Shown one piece after another: positions 51,022-59,488 of a DNA stretch of 64,000 bases; position 1 is the stretch's first letter, and each line of letters opens with the position of its first letter. Source of the DNA: Actinobacteria bacterium OK074 (GTDB lineage: Bacteria > Actinomycetota > Actinomycetes > Streptomycetales > Streptomycetaceae); assembly GCA_001298575.1 (NCBI GenBank), contig LJCV01000044.1:124001-188000 (forward strand), in the 5' to 3' direction. A program made the position numbers and the translations under genes. The notes beneath the pieces are model-generated. The model had not been told where the DNA came from. It did no database searches and was given only the letters and a program-made list of their open reading frames with translations.

Positions 51022-51984
51022 TCATGCGCGGACCCAGCGGTGGTAGGCGTCCGGGTCGACGTTGCTGCCGCAGATGACGGTGGCCACGTGGCGGCCGGCG
51101 AAGCGGTCGCGGTTCTCCAGGACGGCCGCGACGCCGAGGGCCGCCGAGGGTTCGACGACCAGGCCCGCGCGCTCCAGGAGCATCGGCATGCCGGTGACGA
51201 TGGACGCCTCGTGGACCAGGACGGCGTCGTCGGCGACCGTGAGCAGGTCGTCCAGTACCTCGGGGATGGGGTACCGCCCGGCGACGCCGTCGGCGATGGT
51301 GTCGGTCGAGTCGGTGGTGACGACCCGGCGCCGGTGCCAGGAGCGGGTCATCGCGGGGGCACCGTGGGGCTGCACGCAGATCACCTCGACGTCCGGCGCT
51401 AGGGTCTTCAGGACGTACCCCACGCCGGTGGCCAGCGCGCCGCCGCCCAGGGCGATCAGGACGGCGTCGAAGGCGGGCGTGCCGCTCGCCAGTTCGAGGC
51501 CGATGGTCGCCGCGCCCTCGCAGGTTTCGAGGTCGAGGCTGTCCTCGACCAGCCGGACACCGCGTTCCCGCGCGATGCTCACGGCCCGTTCGCGGGCCAA
51601 CTCGAAGTCGCCGTCGACCAGTTGGAGTTCCGCGCCCAGCGCGCGGATCCGGTCGAGCTTGGCGGCCGGCGCCTTGTGCGACGCCACGACCGTCACGTCG
51701 AGGCCCCGGCGACGGCCGGACCAGGCGAGCGCCTGGCCGAGGTTGCCCGCGCTGGCGCACACCGCGGCCGTGCGGCCCTGCCCGGCCAGCAGACCGGCGA
51801 CGAGTTCGGTGCCGCGGGCCTTGAAGCTGCGCACCGGGTTCGCCGTCTCCAGTTTGATGCTCACCGTGCAGCCGAGTTCGCGGCCCAGCGCGTCGCACGG
51901 GTACAGCGGAGTGTCCAGAAAGATCGGGTCGATGTCCCGGCGGGCCGCGCGGATCCGGGCAAGATCGAGGCGCGTGGTGACCAT
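51022..51984 (-). CDS. PLP-dependent threonine/serine dehydratase-like enzyme
   Basis: A 320-residue fold-type II PLP enzyme. The Schiff-base lysine is in PVRSFKARGTELV, and the glycine-rich phosphate-binding loop is ALGGGALATGVGYVLK. SAGNLGQALAW is the substrate carboxylate-binding loop. There is no regulatory ACT domain, so it is of the catabolic type. A threonine, serine or other beta-hydroxy amino acid is the likely substrate. ATG start at 51984. Confidence 0.88.
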   Translation of the reverse strand: MVTTRLDLARIRAARRDIDPIFLDTPLYPCDALGRELGCTVSIKLETANPVRSFKARGTELVAGLLAGQGRTAAVCASAGNLGQALAWSGRRRGLDVTVVASHKAPAAKLDRIRALGAELQLVDGDFELARERAVSIARERGVRLVEDSLDLETCEGAATIGLELASGTPAFDAVLIALGGGALATGVGYVLKTLAPDVEVICVQPHGAPAMTRSWHRRRVVTTDSTDTIADGVAGRYPIPEVLDDLLTVADDAVLVHEASIVTGMPMLLERAGLVVEPSAALGVAAVLENRDRFAGRHVATVICGSNVDPDAYHRWVRA

Positions 51985-52041
51985 GCCCGGCAAGGTACCG
52001 CACCGTGGCCTGGCCGACCGCCGCCGTCGTGTCGATCGCCC

Positions 52042-52118
52042 GCTCACCGAGCCCGTCAGCAGGGTTCTGCGGCAGCACTCCGGCGCTTGCAGGGCCCCAG
52101 CTGGCGGGCTCGGTGAGC
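52042..52118. repeat. 14-bp perfect inverted repeat beside the insertion-sequence remnant
   Basis: GCTCACCGAGCCCG (52042-52055) and CGGGCTCGGTGAGC (52105-52118) are perfect complements separated by 49 bp. The inside contains further short complementary segments, so a folded RNA or cruciform is possible. It ends about 11 bp from the IS right end. I do not recognise it as a known element. Confidence 0.6.
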
Positions 52119-52128
52119 AACTTCATCG

Positions 52129-52275
52129 ATTGACTTCCTCCTCCCGCCGCGGCGGGAGGATTCCAACCCGGTAGGTTGAGGTTCACGGACGCTCGGCCAC
52201 TGGCGTCGTCCCTCCGGCAAGCCCTGCCGCGACACCCCTTCTTCAGGAGGTGGCCGGAACATACCACCGCGCCAG
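52129..52275 (-). mobile_element. Right-end remnant of an IS200/IS605-type (TnpB) element
   Basis: Read on the minus strand, the segment ends GGAATCC, a perfect 22-bp palindrome (52139-52160; arms begin TCCTCCCGCC), GAGGAAGTCAA. The GGAATCC...GGGGAGGA-GTCAA layout is what I remember as the conserved right end of actinobacterial TnpB elements, where the omega-RNA also ends. No transposase ORF or left end is present, so only the 3' part survives. It abuts the truncated MHS transporter; the outer boundary is approximate. Confidence 0.55.
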
Positions 52276-53274
52276 CGTCGGTAGGTGCTGATCGCGGTGA
52301 TCGCCCTGATGACGGGCGCCACGACGGCGATCGGCGCGCTGCCGACCTACGACACCGTCGGCGCCCTCGCGCCGTGGCTGCTCACTTTTCTGAGGGTGCT
52401 TCAGGGACTGTCCGCGGGCGGGGAGTTCGGGGGCGCGGTCTCGGCGCTCACCGAGTTCGCGCCACCCGGGCGGCGCGGCCTGTACGGGTCGTGGCAGTCG
52501 TTCACGGTGGCGCTGGGGCTGCTGGGCGGCGCGGGCGCGGCGGCCCTGCTCGCCACTCTGCTCAGCGAGGACCAACTGGGCGACTGGGGCTGGCGGTTGC
52601 CGTTCCTGCTGACGCTGCCGATGGGGCTGGGGGCGCTGTGGCTGCGGCTGCGGCTGGCGGAGACACCGGCCTTCGCGGCGGAGCGGGAGCTTCGGCGGCC
52701 TGCCGCAGGCGAGTTGGCGGCGGCCGTCGCCCTCGGTGCCGGGCGGGTCATGGGCTGGGCCGCGGCCGGTTACACCCTCCTCGTGGTCCTGCCCTCGTAC
52801 CTGCGGAGCGCCCTGGACGCGAGCTTCCAACAGGCGCTGCCGGCCACGGTCCTGGCCAACCTCGGCTTCGCCGCGACGATCCTCCCGGCGGGGCTGCTCA
52901 GCGACCGGATCGGGCGGCGGCCGGTGATGCCGGCCGGGGCGGGGCTGGTGGTCGTCCTGGCGGTGCCGCTGCTCAACCTCCTTCAGGACGGCGGCACTTC
53001 GAACGCGGCCAAGGGCGTGGCGTTGCACCCCTCCGACGAACTGGGCCTGCCCGCCGCCGCGAAGGAGGCGTACGCCTTCGCGGTCCTCGGCTTCCTCACC
53101 GCACACGGCCTCCCCGGCACCCACCCGCAGAGCACCGGGGCCCGCCATCCGAGCGTCCTCGGCTCGATCACCCCGGGCAGGACGGGCCTGCGACTGCCAC
53201 CGCCCGCGCAAGGACCGCCGGAACGGCTGGTGTTGGAGACACCCCGGCGGGGACCGACGGACCCCATTTCTTGA
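52276..53274 (+). pseudogene. Truncated MHS-family (ProP-like) MFS transporter
   Basis: The reading frame resembles E. coli ProP from helix 3 on: IGALPTYDTVGALAPWLL, VLQGLSAGGEFGGA, DWGWRLPFLLTLPMGLGALW. The first two helices (about 100 residues) are absent, replaced by the insertion-sequence remnant. After about residue 235 the similarity ends and a Pro/Arg-rich tail runs to a stop, so helices 9-12 are lost too. MHS transporters move osmolytes or organic acids; this copy should be inactive. The first recognisable codons are near 52285. Confidence 0.75.
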
Positions 53275-53290
53275 CCTTCAGGTCAAGAAA
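53267..53290. promoter_or_regulatory. TetR operator upstream of the TetR gene
   Basis: TTTCTTGACC, TTCA, GGTCAAGAAA: perfect 10-bp arms around a 4-bp centre, 19 bp before the TetR start. A close relative occurs at 53951-53972 before the SDR gene, so the TetR protein probably controls both. Confidence 0.75.
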
Positions 53291-53308
53291 GATGCTAGCG
53301 TTCCGGTC

Positions 53309-53887
53309 ATGGCAAGGCCCAAGGAGTTCGACCCGGAGATCGCCGTCGACCAGGCCATGGAGGTGTTCTGGCGGAAGGGATACGCCGCCACCACCCCGCA
53401 GGACCTGGTGGATGCCCTCGGCATCGGCAAGGGCAGTCTCTACAACGCCTTCGGCAGCAAGCACGCCCTCTTCGAGCAGGCGCTCCGGCGCTATCGCGAC
53501 AGCCAGGCGCTCGCCCTGGTGGAGATGGTCGAGGAGCCCGGACCGGTCAAGGTGCGCCTGCGCAAGGCGCTACGGTTCCTCGCCGAGATGGACCTCGCCG
53601 ACCCGGACCGCCGCGGCTGCATGGCGGTGAACGCCGCGGCGGAACTCGCGCGGGTCGACGAGACGGCGACCGAACTCGTCCGCCGCATGTTCGACCGCAC
53701 CGAGGGCGCCTTCCGGGCACTGATCGAGGAAGGGCAGCGGGCGGGAGAGATCGACACCGGGCGCGACCCCGCCGCCCTGGGAAGCCTGCTGCTGAACACC
53801 GTCGTGGGCATGCGGCTGATGGCCCGCGTCGCCGAAGGACCGGAGAGACTCACCCGAGTGATCGACGCGACGATCGACTCCTTCTGA
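53309..53887 (+). CDS. TetR-family repressor
   Basis: A 192-residue regulator. N-terminal helix-turn-helix with AMEVFWRKGYAATTPQDL and GIGKGSLYNAFGSKHALFEQ (residues about 15-50), then an all-helical ligand domain. The PKEFDPE start and YAATTPQDLVDALGIGKGS match the subgroup that controls short-chain dehydrogenases and oxidoreductases. ATG start at 53309. Operators flank it (53267-53290) and the SDR gene that follows (53951-53972), so it probably represses the SDR. Confidence 0.92.
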   Translation: MARPKEFDPEIAVDQAMEVFWRKGYAATTPQDLVDALGIGKGSLYNAFGSKHALFEQALRRYRDSQALALVEMVEEPGPVKVRLRKALRFLAEMDLADPDRRGCMAVNAAAELARVDETATELVRRMFDRTEGAFRALIEEGQRAGEIDTGRDPAALGSLLLNTVVGMRLMARVAEGPERLTRVIDATIDSF

Positions 53888-53950
53888 CCCGGACCCACCC
53901 CAACTCCCCCCAGAGCCAAGGCACTTCCCTTGGGGCTTCACCTACCCACA

Positions 53951-53972
53951 TTCTGTACCTGAAGTTCAAGAA
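53951..53972. promoter_or_regulatory. TetR operator upstream of the SDR gene
   Basis: TTCTGTACC, TGAA, GTTCAAGAA is a near match (three mismatches) to the palindrome at 53267-53290 and lies 10 bp before the SDR start codon. A repressor bound here would cover the ribosome-binding region and transcription start. Confidence 0.65.
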
Positions 53973-53982
53973 CTGGAGCATC

Positions 53983-54765
53983 GTGGACCTCGACCTCACC
54001 TCCAAGACCGCCGTCGTCACCGGCGCGAGCCGTGGCATCGGACTGGCCACCGTCCAGGCGCTGACCGCCGAGGGCGTCCGTGTCATGGGCGCCGCCCGCA
54101 CCATCACGCCCGAGTTGAAGAAGACCGGGGCGCTGACGGTGTCGGCGGACCTGAGCACCGCCGACGGCGTCGCCACCCTCATGGACAGCGCCCTCACGGA
54201 ACTCGGCGGCATCGATCTCCTGGTGAACAACGTCGGAGCCGGGGACGACGTCGAGCCCGTCGGTTTCCTCGACACCGACGACACCCGGTGGGCCCGTGTC
54301 TTCGACCTCAACCTGTTCAGCGCGGTCCGCGCCGCCCGCGCGGCGCTGCCCGGCCTGGTCGAGCGGCGGGGTGCGATCGTCAACGTCTCGTCCATCAACT
54401 CCCGGCTGCCCGCCGCCGGTCCGGTCGCCTACAGCGCGGCCAAGGCGGCTCTCGCCGCCCTCGGGAAGTCGCTGGCCGAGGAGTTCGGCCCGCGGGGGGT
54501 GCGTGTCAACACGGTCTCGCCCGGCGTCGTACGCACGTCCCTCTGGGAGGACCCCGACGGCTTCGGCGGCAAGGTGGCGGCCGGAGCCGGGGCCGAGCAC
54601 GGCGCGTTCCTCCGGCAGATACCGGAGGCTTTCGACATCACCACCGGGCGCATCACCGAACCGCGGGAGGTCGCCGCCCTGATCGTGTTCCTTCTCTCCG
54701 ACGTCGCCGGCAACATCTCCGGCGCCGATTACGTCATCGACGGCGGCACGGTCAAAACCCTCTGA
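53983..54765 (+). CDS. Short-chain dehydrogenase/reductase
   Basis: A 260-residue classical SDR: NAD(P)-binding TGASRGIG (residues 13-20), NNVGAGDD segment, catalytic Ser in VNVSSINSRL and the YxxxK motif YSAAKAALA; C-terminal GADYVIDGGTVKTL. Cofactor preference (NADP likely from ARTITPE after beta-2) is inferred. GTG start at 53983. It is controlled by the adjacent TetR, which would respond to a substrate or product. Its substrate is unknown. Confidence 0.93.
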   Translation: MDLDLTSKTAVVTGASRGIGLATVQALTAEGVRVMGAARTITPELKKTGALTVSADLSTADGVATLMDSALTELGGIDLLVNNVGAGDDVEPVGFLDTDDTRWARVFDLNLFSAVRAARAALPGLVERRGAIVNVSSINSRLPAAGPVAYSAAKAALAALGKSLAEEFGPRGVRVNTVSPGVVRTSLWEDPDGFGGKVAAGAGAEHGAFLRQIPEAFDITTGRITEPREVAALIVFLLSDVAGNISGADYVIDGGTVKTL

Positions 54766-54805
54766 ACCAGCGGGCCAACGGTCAGAGCCCTCCGAAACCA
54801 GCAGG

Positions 54806-56140
54806 TCACAGGGCACCCGAGCGTGCGGTAACCCCCGCCGGTACCGCCCACCACTGGTCCGGGCGCCCCACCACGGGGGCGTCCGGGCCGGTCTCCAGGA
54901 ACCGGCCGAGGCGCAGGAGGTAGGCCGCGATGCCCGCCGCGCCCTGCATCCACGCCGTGCCCGGGGGCAGCAGCGGTGGGTCCTGGCGGTGTTCCAGGAA
55001 GCGCCAGCGGGCGCCCGTCTCGTCCCTGATCGCCCGCTCGACCAGCGCGTCGCCCATCCTGCGCGCCGCCCGCACCAGGGGTTCCGCCCGTGCCGTCGGC
55101 CCGCAGTCCTGTGCCGCGTCCAGCAGGACGTCCCCGACGCCCGCCGTTCCGCAGCAGCGGCCGTCGTTGTCCCAGAAGCCGGGGCGCAGCCGTTCCGGCA
55201 GACCCGAGGTGAGGATCGAGGTCAGACAGCGGTGCCGCAGGTCGTCGACGCCGATGCCCGACACCTCCGCCACCCCCGCGTGCGCCAGCGCCGCGAACAG
55301 GTGCGAGGTGCCCGCCGGACCGTGGCACCACGTGTACGTCACCGGTTCCACCTCCCGCTTCGACGGCGGGATCGTATGCGGTACGACGAAGCCGCCGTCG
55401 GCCAACGAGCCCACGGACAGCACGTGTTGGGCCCCCTCGACGGCCGCTTCGACGAAGTCCGTGCGGTCCAGTGCCCTACCCGCCACCGCCAGTGCGGCGG
55501 CCACTCCGGCGGTGCCGTGCGAGTAGTTCGGCGCCCGCCACGGCGTGCTCGGCGCGATCCCCCAGTCCAGGCCCGCCTCCGTACGGTCCGCCGCGCGCAG
55601 CAGCGCCTCGCCGCCGGTCGTGGCGATGTCCGCCGCGTACTCGCCCTGCGCCCAGACCGCCGTCAGCACCACGCCCGCGGCGCCCATGATGATGTCGTTC
55701 AGGGGCGCGTCGGAGCCCGGTTCGAACTCGGTCGTGGTCTTCCAGCCGTCGGGGGTGGCCAGTTCGGCCAGTCGTCGCAGCGCGATGGACTCCCGGCCCG
55801 GGGCGAGGAGCTTCAGCGCCACGGCGTCGCCCGCGAGGCCGTCGTACAGCGACGGTTCCGTCCGGGACTCGGCCGCCGCCGACAGTCTGGTGACGATGCC
55901 GGTCGCCAAGGTCCGTTCCCGGGCGCTCAGTTCGCGGTACTGGGCGATCTCCGCGAGCACCGGGGCCAGGCCCGCGATCCCCGCGTACAGCGTGTCGCGG
56001 TCCTGCGCGGGTACCGCGTCCCGGCCGCCGTCCTCCGGCACCGTCTCGGGCAGCCAGGGCCCCTCGTCCTCGCGCACCTGGTCCAGTACCCACGACCAGG
56101 CGGCCTCGCCCGGTTCCCGATACACCTCGCTCACCACCAT
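54806..56140 (-). CDS. LanC-like cyclase family protein with a Cys-Cys-Gly zinc motif
   Basis: A 444-residue LanC-like alpha/alpha-barrel protein. Zinc-site motifs are WCHGPAG (Cys near 272) and RCCGTAG (Cys near 329-330). Canonical LanC/LanCL proteins have Cys, Cys-His; here the third ligand position is Cys, as in ProcM-type synthetases. NisC-type His near the YSHGTAGV segment (about 208) is present. No lanthipeptide precursor, LanB/LanM or transporter is nearby. It lies 28 bp behind a cysteine-synthase-family gene, on the same strand. ATG/GTG start near 56140. Confidence 0.88.
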   Translation of the reverse strand: MVVSEVYREPGEAAWSWVLDQVREDEGPWLPETVPEDGGRDAVPAQDRDTLYAGIAGLAPVLAEIAQYRELSARERTLATGIVTRLSAAAESRTEPSLYDGLAGDAVALKLLAPGRESIALRRLAELATPDGWKTTTEFEPGSDAPLNDIIMGAAGVVLTAVWAQGEYAADIATTGGEALLRAADRTEAGLDWGIAPSTPWRAPNYSHGTAGVAAALAVAGRALDRTDFVEAAVEGAQHVLSVGSLADGGFVVPHTIPPSKREVEPVTYTWCHGPAGTSHLFAALAHAGVAEVSGIGVDDLRHRCLTSILTSGLPERLRPGFWDNDGRCCGTAGVGDVLLDAAQDCGPTARAEPLVRAARRMGDALVERAIRDETGARWRFLEHRQDPPLLPPGTAWMQGAAGIAAYLLRLGRFLETGPDAPVVGRPDQWWAVPAGVTARSGAL

Positions 56141-56168
56141 CCGGTCACGCTAACGTGATCGGCGGGCG

Positions 56169-57293
56169 TCAGACAGGCCAGCCCCCGCCGCCCAGGAACG
56201 TCTCGATCGCCTCCGCGTACGGCGCGATGTCGAGCCCCTGCCCGGCGAGCCAGCCGTCGGCGTAGTACTTGTCCAGGTACCGGTCCCCCGGGTCGCACAG
56301 CAGGGTCACCACGCTCCCCCGCTCCCCGGCCGCCGCCATCTCCGCGATGATCTTCAGGGCGCTCCACAGGCCCGTACCGGTCGAGCCGCCCGCGCGGCGG
56401 CCGATGACCGATTCCAGGGCGCGGACGGCGGCGACGCTCGCCGCGTCGGGGACCTTCATCATGCGGTCGACGGCGCCGGGGACGAAGCTCGGTTCCATGC
56501 GGGGCCGTCCGATGCCCTCGATGCGGGAGCCGCTCTCGCAGGTGACGCCGGGGTCGCCGGTCGTCCAGCCCTCGAAGAAACAGGAGTTCTCCGGGTCGGC
56601 GACGCACACGCGCGTGTCGAACTGCATGTAGTGCACATAGCGCGCGATCGTCGCCGAGGTGCCGCCGGTGCCGGCCGTGGCGACGATCCACGCGGGCTCG
56701 GGGAAGCGCTCCAACTCCAGCTGGCGGAAGATCGATTCGGCGATGTTGTTGTTGCCGCGCCAGTCCGTGGCCCGTTCCGCGTAGGTGAACTGGTCCATGT
56801 AGTGGCCGCCGGTCTCCACCGCGAGGGCGGCCGACTCCTCGTACATCTTGCGCGAGTCGTCCACGAAGTGGCACTGGCCGCCGTGGAACTCGATCAGGCG
56901 GATCTTCTCGGCGCTGGTCGTGCGCGGCATGACCGCGATGAAGGGCACGCCGATCAGCTTCGCGAAGTACGCCTCCGAGACGGCCGTGGAACCGCTGGAC
57001 GCCTCGATCACCGGGCGGCCGGGGCGGATCCAGCCGTTGCACAGGCCGTACAGGAAGAGGGAGCGTGCCAGACGGTGCTTGAGGCTGCCGGTGGGGTGGG
57101 TGGACTCGTCCTTCAGGTAGAGGTCGATGCCCCACGCCTCGGGCAGCGGGAAGCGCAGCAGATGGGTGTCGGCGGAACGGTTGGCGTCGGCCTGGACCTT
57201 GCGGACGGCCTCCTTGAGCCAACCTCGGTACTCCGGGTCGGTGTGGTCGACGTCAAGGGTCACGCCGGGGCGCATCGTCGGGGTGGTGCTCAC
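56169..57293 (-). CDS. PLP-dependent cysteine-synthase-family enzyme
   Basis: A 374-residue fold-type II PLP enzyme of the OASS/CBS-like class. The Schiff-base lysine is in [15 protein letters not shown], the substrate loop is [19 protein letters not shown] and the phosphate loop [13 protein letters not shown]. It is larger than CysK (about 310) and similar in size to actinobacterial Cds1-type cysteine desulfhydrases, which make H2S from cysteine; a synthase role is also possible. GTG start at 57293 after AAGGAG. It is coupled by proximity to the LanC-like gene downstream. Confidence 0.87.
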   Translation of the reverse strand: MSTTPTMRPGVTLDVDHTDPEYRGWLKEAVRKVQADANRSADTHLLRFPLPEAWGIDLYLKDESTHPTGSLKHRLARSLFLYGLCNGWIRPGRPVIEASSGSTAVSEAYFAKLIGVPFIAVMPRTTSAEKIRLIEFHGGQCHFVDDSRKMYEESAALAVETGGHYMDQFTYAERATDWRGNNNIAESIFRQLELERFPEPAWIVATAGTGGTSATIARYVHYMQFDTRVCVADPENSCFFEGWTTGDPGVTCESGSRIEGIGRPRMEPSFVPGAVDRMMKVPDAASVAAVRALESVIGRRAGGSTGTGLWSALKIIAEMAAAGERGSVVTLLCDPGDRYLDKYYADGWLAGQGLDIAPYAEAIETFLGGGGWPV

Positions 57294-57716
57294 GGCGGGC
57301 TCCTTGGTGGGTGTGCGCCGCCGGACGGCACGGGCGGACACCTCGATCATAGACACCTTCATCCCCCTTCTCACCTGCATAAACGCGCCTTTGGGCAACC
57401 CAAAGGCAGACCTGGGGACGGCGCGTGAGGGCGTCCGTGGCGGGTGGTGGGGGGGGGCGCGGAGGCAGTGGGGGCGCATCCGCGCGTGTGCGCCGTACGG
57501 CCGCCGCGAACCCGTCGTACGCACTGGTGCTCGACGGTGTGCGGCGGCAGACTGCACGGCACGGAACACGGCCGCCCGGTGTACGCGAACGCGGGGGGGG
57601 TCGCGCGGCCCCACCCGCGGGTGGGGCAGACACGTGATCACCGGGTGCCGCACACTGGATGGCGGACCGCGGGATCCACGGCGGTCCGAGGAACGGACGT
57701 ACGAGGGGCGGGCATC
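57294..57716. other. 423-bp divergent intergenic region with two palindromes
   Basis: It contains a 21-bp hairpin palindrome GCCTTTGGG, CAA, CCCAAAGGC (57387-57407), about 94 bp before the cysteine-synthase-like gene, and a 20-bp palindrome at 57608-57627 (arms GCCCCACCCG/CGGGTGGGGC). The first is in the right place for an operator of the 57293 operon; the second could be a regulatory hairpin for the gene at 57717. No clear -10/-35 was assigned and no coding ORF is credible. Confidence 0.5.
57387..57407. promoter_or_regulatory. Hairpin palindrome upstream of the cysteine-synthase-like/LanC operon
   Basis: GCCTTTGGG and CCCAAAGGC are perfect 9-bp arms with a CAA loop. It is the most A/T-rich and symmetric motif in the region and resembles a regulator binding site more than a terminator, since no gene ends just upstream. 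Confidence 0.55.
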
Positions 57717-58040
57717 ATGGCGGAACCGGAGTTCAATGCCACGGGCGTGCGGATCGGCAAGCGGCTGCGTTCGCTGACCCGGGCCGGTCAGGTCCGCATC
57801 AGCGACGGCAGGCTGCGGCTGCTGACCAGTTACGGCAGCGAGATCGACAGCGCCCCCGTGCAGGCGGTGCGCGCCTCCAAGCCCTGGTTCGCCCCGGAGG
57901 ACCGGGCCCTGGCGGACGTGAACGGCACCCGCTACACCCTCACCCTCGGCGAGCCCGACCCCGCCCCCGGCAAGCCGGGACCGCCCTCGGCCCGGCGGTT
58001 CATCGAAGCGGTGCGGCGGGCGGCCGGAGGCGAGCGCTGA
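57717..58040 (+). CDS. Small conserved hypothetical protein
   Basis: A 107-residue soluble protein ([40 protein letters not shown]) with a beta-rich middle ([17 protein letters not shown]) and a basic C-terminal helix ([14 protein letters not shown]). No family is recognised. The ATG at 57717 has GAGGGGCGGG about 6 nt upstream, and its codon use is typical. It may be part of a widespread Streptomyces family. Confidence 0.65.
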   Translation: MAEPEFNATGVRIGKRLRSLTRAGQVRISDGRLRLLTSYGSEIDSAPVQAVRASKPWFAPEDRALADVNGTRYTLTLGEPDPAPGKPGPPSARRFIEAVRRAAGGER

Positions 58041-58345
58041 GCGGGAACCGGGCGCGCCACGGCGCCGGAGCCGCGCGCGAGTTGCGGGGTGGCACCCCCT
58101 GCGTCACGCTGGTCTCACGTCACTGAGGGTTTACCGGCGGTCACCCTGAAGAGCCGAGCGCCGGGCACGACAGCGGGCGGCCGCGCGGTGCGGACCGCCC
58201 CCCAGCGGGCGTCGCGGCACCGGTCCCGCTCCCGGGCGGACGGTCCGCGCACCGCCCCGCTGCACAGCGGGCGGCGTGCGCAGGCAGCCACCTCGCTGGA
58301 TCCGCATCTCGTCTTCTTCCGGACCTCATTCGGGGAGTCGCAGTC
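58041..58345. other. 305-bp region before the anti-sigma-type ATPase
   Basis: The region has an imperfect inverted repeat (GCGGTGCGGACCG near 58188 and CGGTCCGCGCACCGC near 58242) that could fold into a hairpin, but no clear promoter boxes. No coding ORF is credible. Confidence 0.35.
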
Positions 58346-58882
58346 GTGGTCAGCCAGCCCAACAGGCATTGCACGGTGGAGCTCCAGGCCCTGCCGGCGC
58401 GGATCGGCCAGGTCCGCAGAATCGTATCGGCGCAGTTGCGCTACTGGCGTCTCGATCCCCTGATAGATCCGGCCTCGCTCGGCGTGACGGAGCTGTTGGC
58501 GAACGTCCACCGGCATGCCGGGGCCGACAAGACCTGCACGGTGGAGATGGAAGTGCTCCTCGGCCGGCTCACGGTCTCGGTGCACGACCACGACCCCCGG
58601 CTGCCCGAGGTGCGCGACCCGGATCCGGTGGCCGCGTCGCTGGCCACCTGCGGCCGGGGCCTGGCGCTGGTGGCCGCGGTCAGCGAGAGCTGGGGCGCGC
58701 GGCCGGAGGGCGAGTCGGGGAAGGTCGTGTGGTTCACGATGCCCGCCCCGCAGCCGGTGGCGCCGCGGCCGGTGCGTCCGCCGTACGAGGACGTGGGGCG
58801 GCCGACGGCCACCCGGCGGTTCACGACGGCCGAGACGCACCGCGCCGAACGCGCCCCCGCGCGGTCCGCGGTCGTGGGCTGA
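58346..58882 (+). CDS. Anti-sigma-type ATP-binding protein (HATPase_c)
   Basis: A 178-residue GHKL-fold protein. N-box SLGVTELLANVHRHAGADK (about residues 45-62) and G2-like CGRGLALVAAVSESWG are seen, without a histidine phospho-acceptor domain. Such proteins are RsbW/SpoIIAB-like anti-sigma factors or serine kinases and are numerous in Streptomyces. GTG start at 58346 with GGGGAG upstream. The C-terminal 45 residues are Pro/Arg-rich. No sigma factor or anti-anti-sigma gene is adjacent. Confidence 0.87.
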   Translation: MVSQPNRHCTVELQALPARIGQVRRIVSAQLRYWRLDPLIDPASLGVTELLANVHRHAGADKTCTVEMEVLLGRLTVSVHDHDPRLPEVRDPDPVAASLATCGRGLALVAAVSESWGARPEGESGKVVWFTMPAPQPVAPRPVRPPYEDVGRPTATRRFTTAETHRAERAPARSAVVG

Positions 58883-58957
58883 CCGGGCGGCCGTCCGCCG
58901 TCGGGGCCCGTGGGTGAACAGGGCGCTCCCGTACGGCGGTCGAGGCCGCGTGGGGCG

Positions 58958-59242
58958 TCACGCCTCGCCCTTGCCCACGCGGCCGAAGTGCTCCTCCAGG
59001 ACGGAGAGGCGGCGCCAGTACTCGTCCTCGTCGATCTCGCCGGCGGCGAAGCGGCGGCCGAGCACGGCGATCGGCGCGTCACCGGTGGGACGGCCGCCGT
59101 CCATCGCCCGCCAGGGGCGACGACCGCGCCCGGCGGTGCGGCGCAGGACGGTCACGACGCCGAGCACCACGGCCGCCCAGACGAGCGGGAAGAACAGGAT
59201 CCAGGGGCCGGGGCCGCCGTCCCAGTTCGCCAGGGTCTGCAT
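58958..59242 (-). CDS. SHOCT-domain small membrane protein
   Basis: A 94-residue protein with one N-terminal hydrophobic helix (WILFFPLVWAAVVLGVVTVL) and a C-terminal SHOCT motif (LGRRFAAGEIDEDEYWRRL). SHOCT is a short C-terminal motif thought to mediate oligomerisation. Function unknown. ATG start at 59242. Confidence 0.88.
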   Translation of the reverse strand: MQTLANWDGGPGPWILFFPLVWAAVVLGVVTVLRRTAGRGRRPWRAMDGGRPTGDAPIAVLGRRFAAGEIDEDEYWRRLSVLEEHFGRVGKGEA

Positions 59243-59273
59243 GTCGGTTCATCTCCTCGGGTTCTTCGGGAGT

Positions 59274-59292
59274 CCGCGAAGGCCCTTCGCGG
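59274..59292. repeat. Short perfect hairpin upstream of the SHOCT gene
   Basis: CCGCGAAGG, C, CCTTCGCGG: perfect 9-bp arms, just upstream of the SHOCT gene start (59242). It could be part of its leader or an operator. Confidence 0.4.
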
Positions 59293-59488
59293 GTCTTCGG
59301 GCTCTCCGGTCGACGTGTCGCTGTCTCGATGTGTCGAGCGTCGCTCCGGGAGGGGGTTGCGGTCGTCGTACGGCCGGGGGCAGTGGGTGTACCTCGCGGG
59401 AAGTACGCGGCCGGTGGGCGGCGGCTTCCTCGGAGTCCGGTTCACCGGGAGCGGTTCGCTGGGGTCGGTTCTCCGGAGGCGTGGACTT

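Noticed and set aside
52056-52322. 88-codon minus-strand ORF over the IS remnant
   Set aside because: It reads through the hairpin palindrome and has no transposase similarity; the segment is better explained as the non-coding right end.
54766-57716. Lanthipeptide gene cluster around the LanC-like gene
   Set aside because: No short precursor ORF with Ser/Thr/Cys-rich core, dehydratase or peptidase/transporter was found within several kb.
57444-57716. N-terminal extension of the small protein at 57717
   Set aside because: The upstream frame is Arg/Thr-rich and crosses a 20-bp palindrome; the ATG at 57717 has a good ribosome-binding site.
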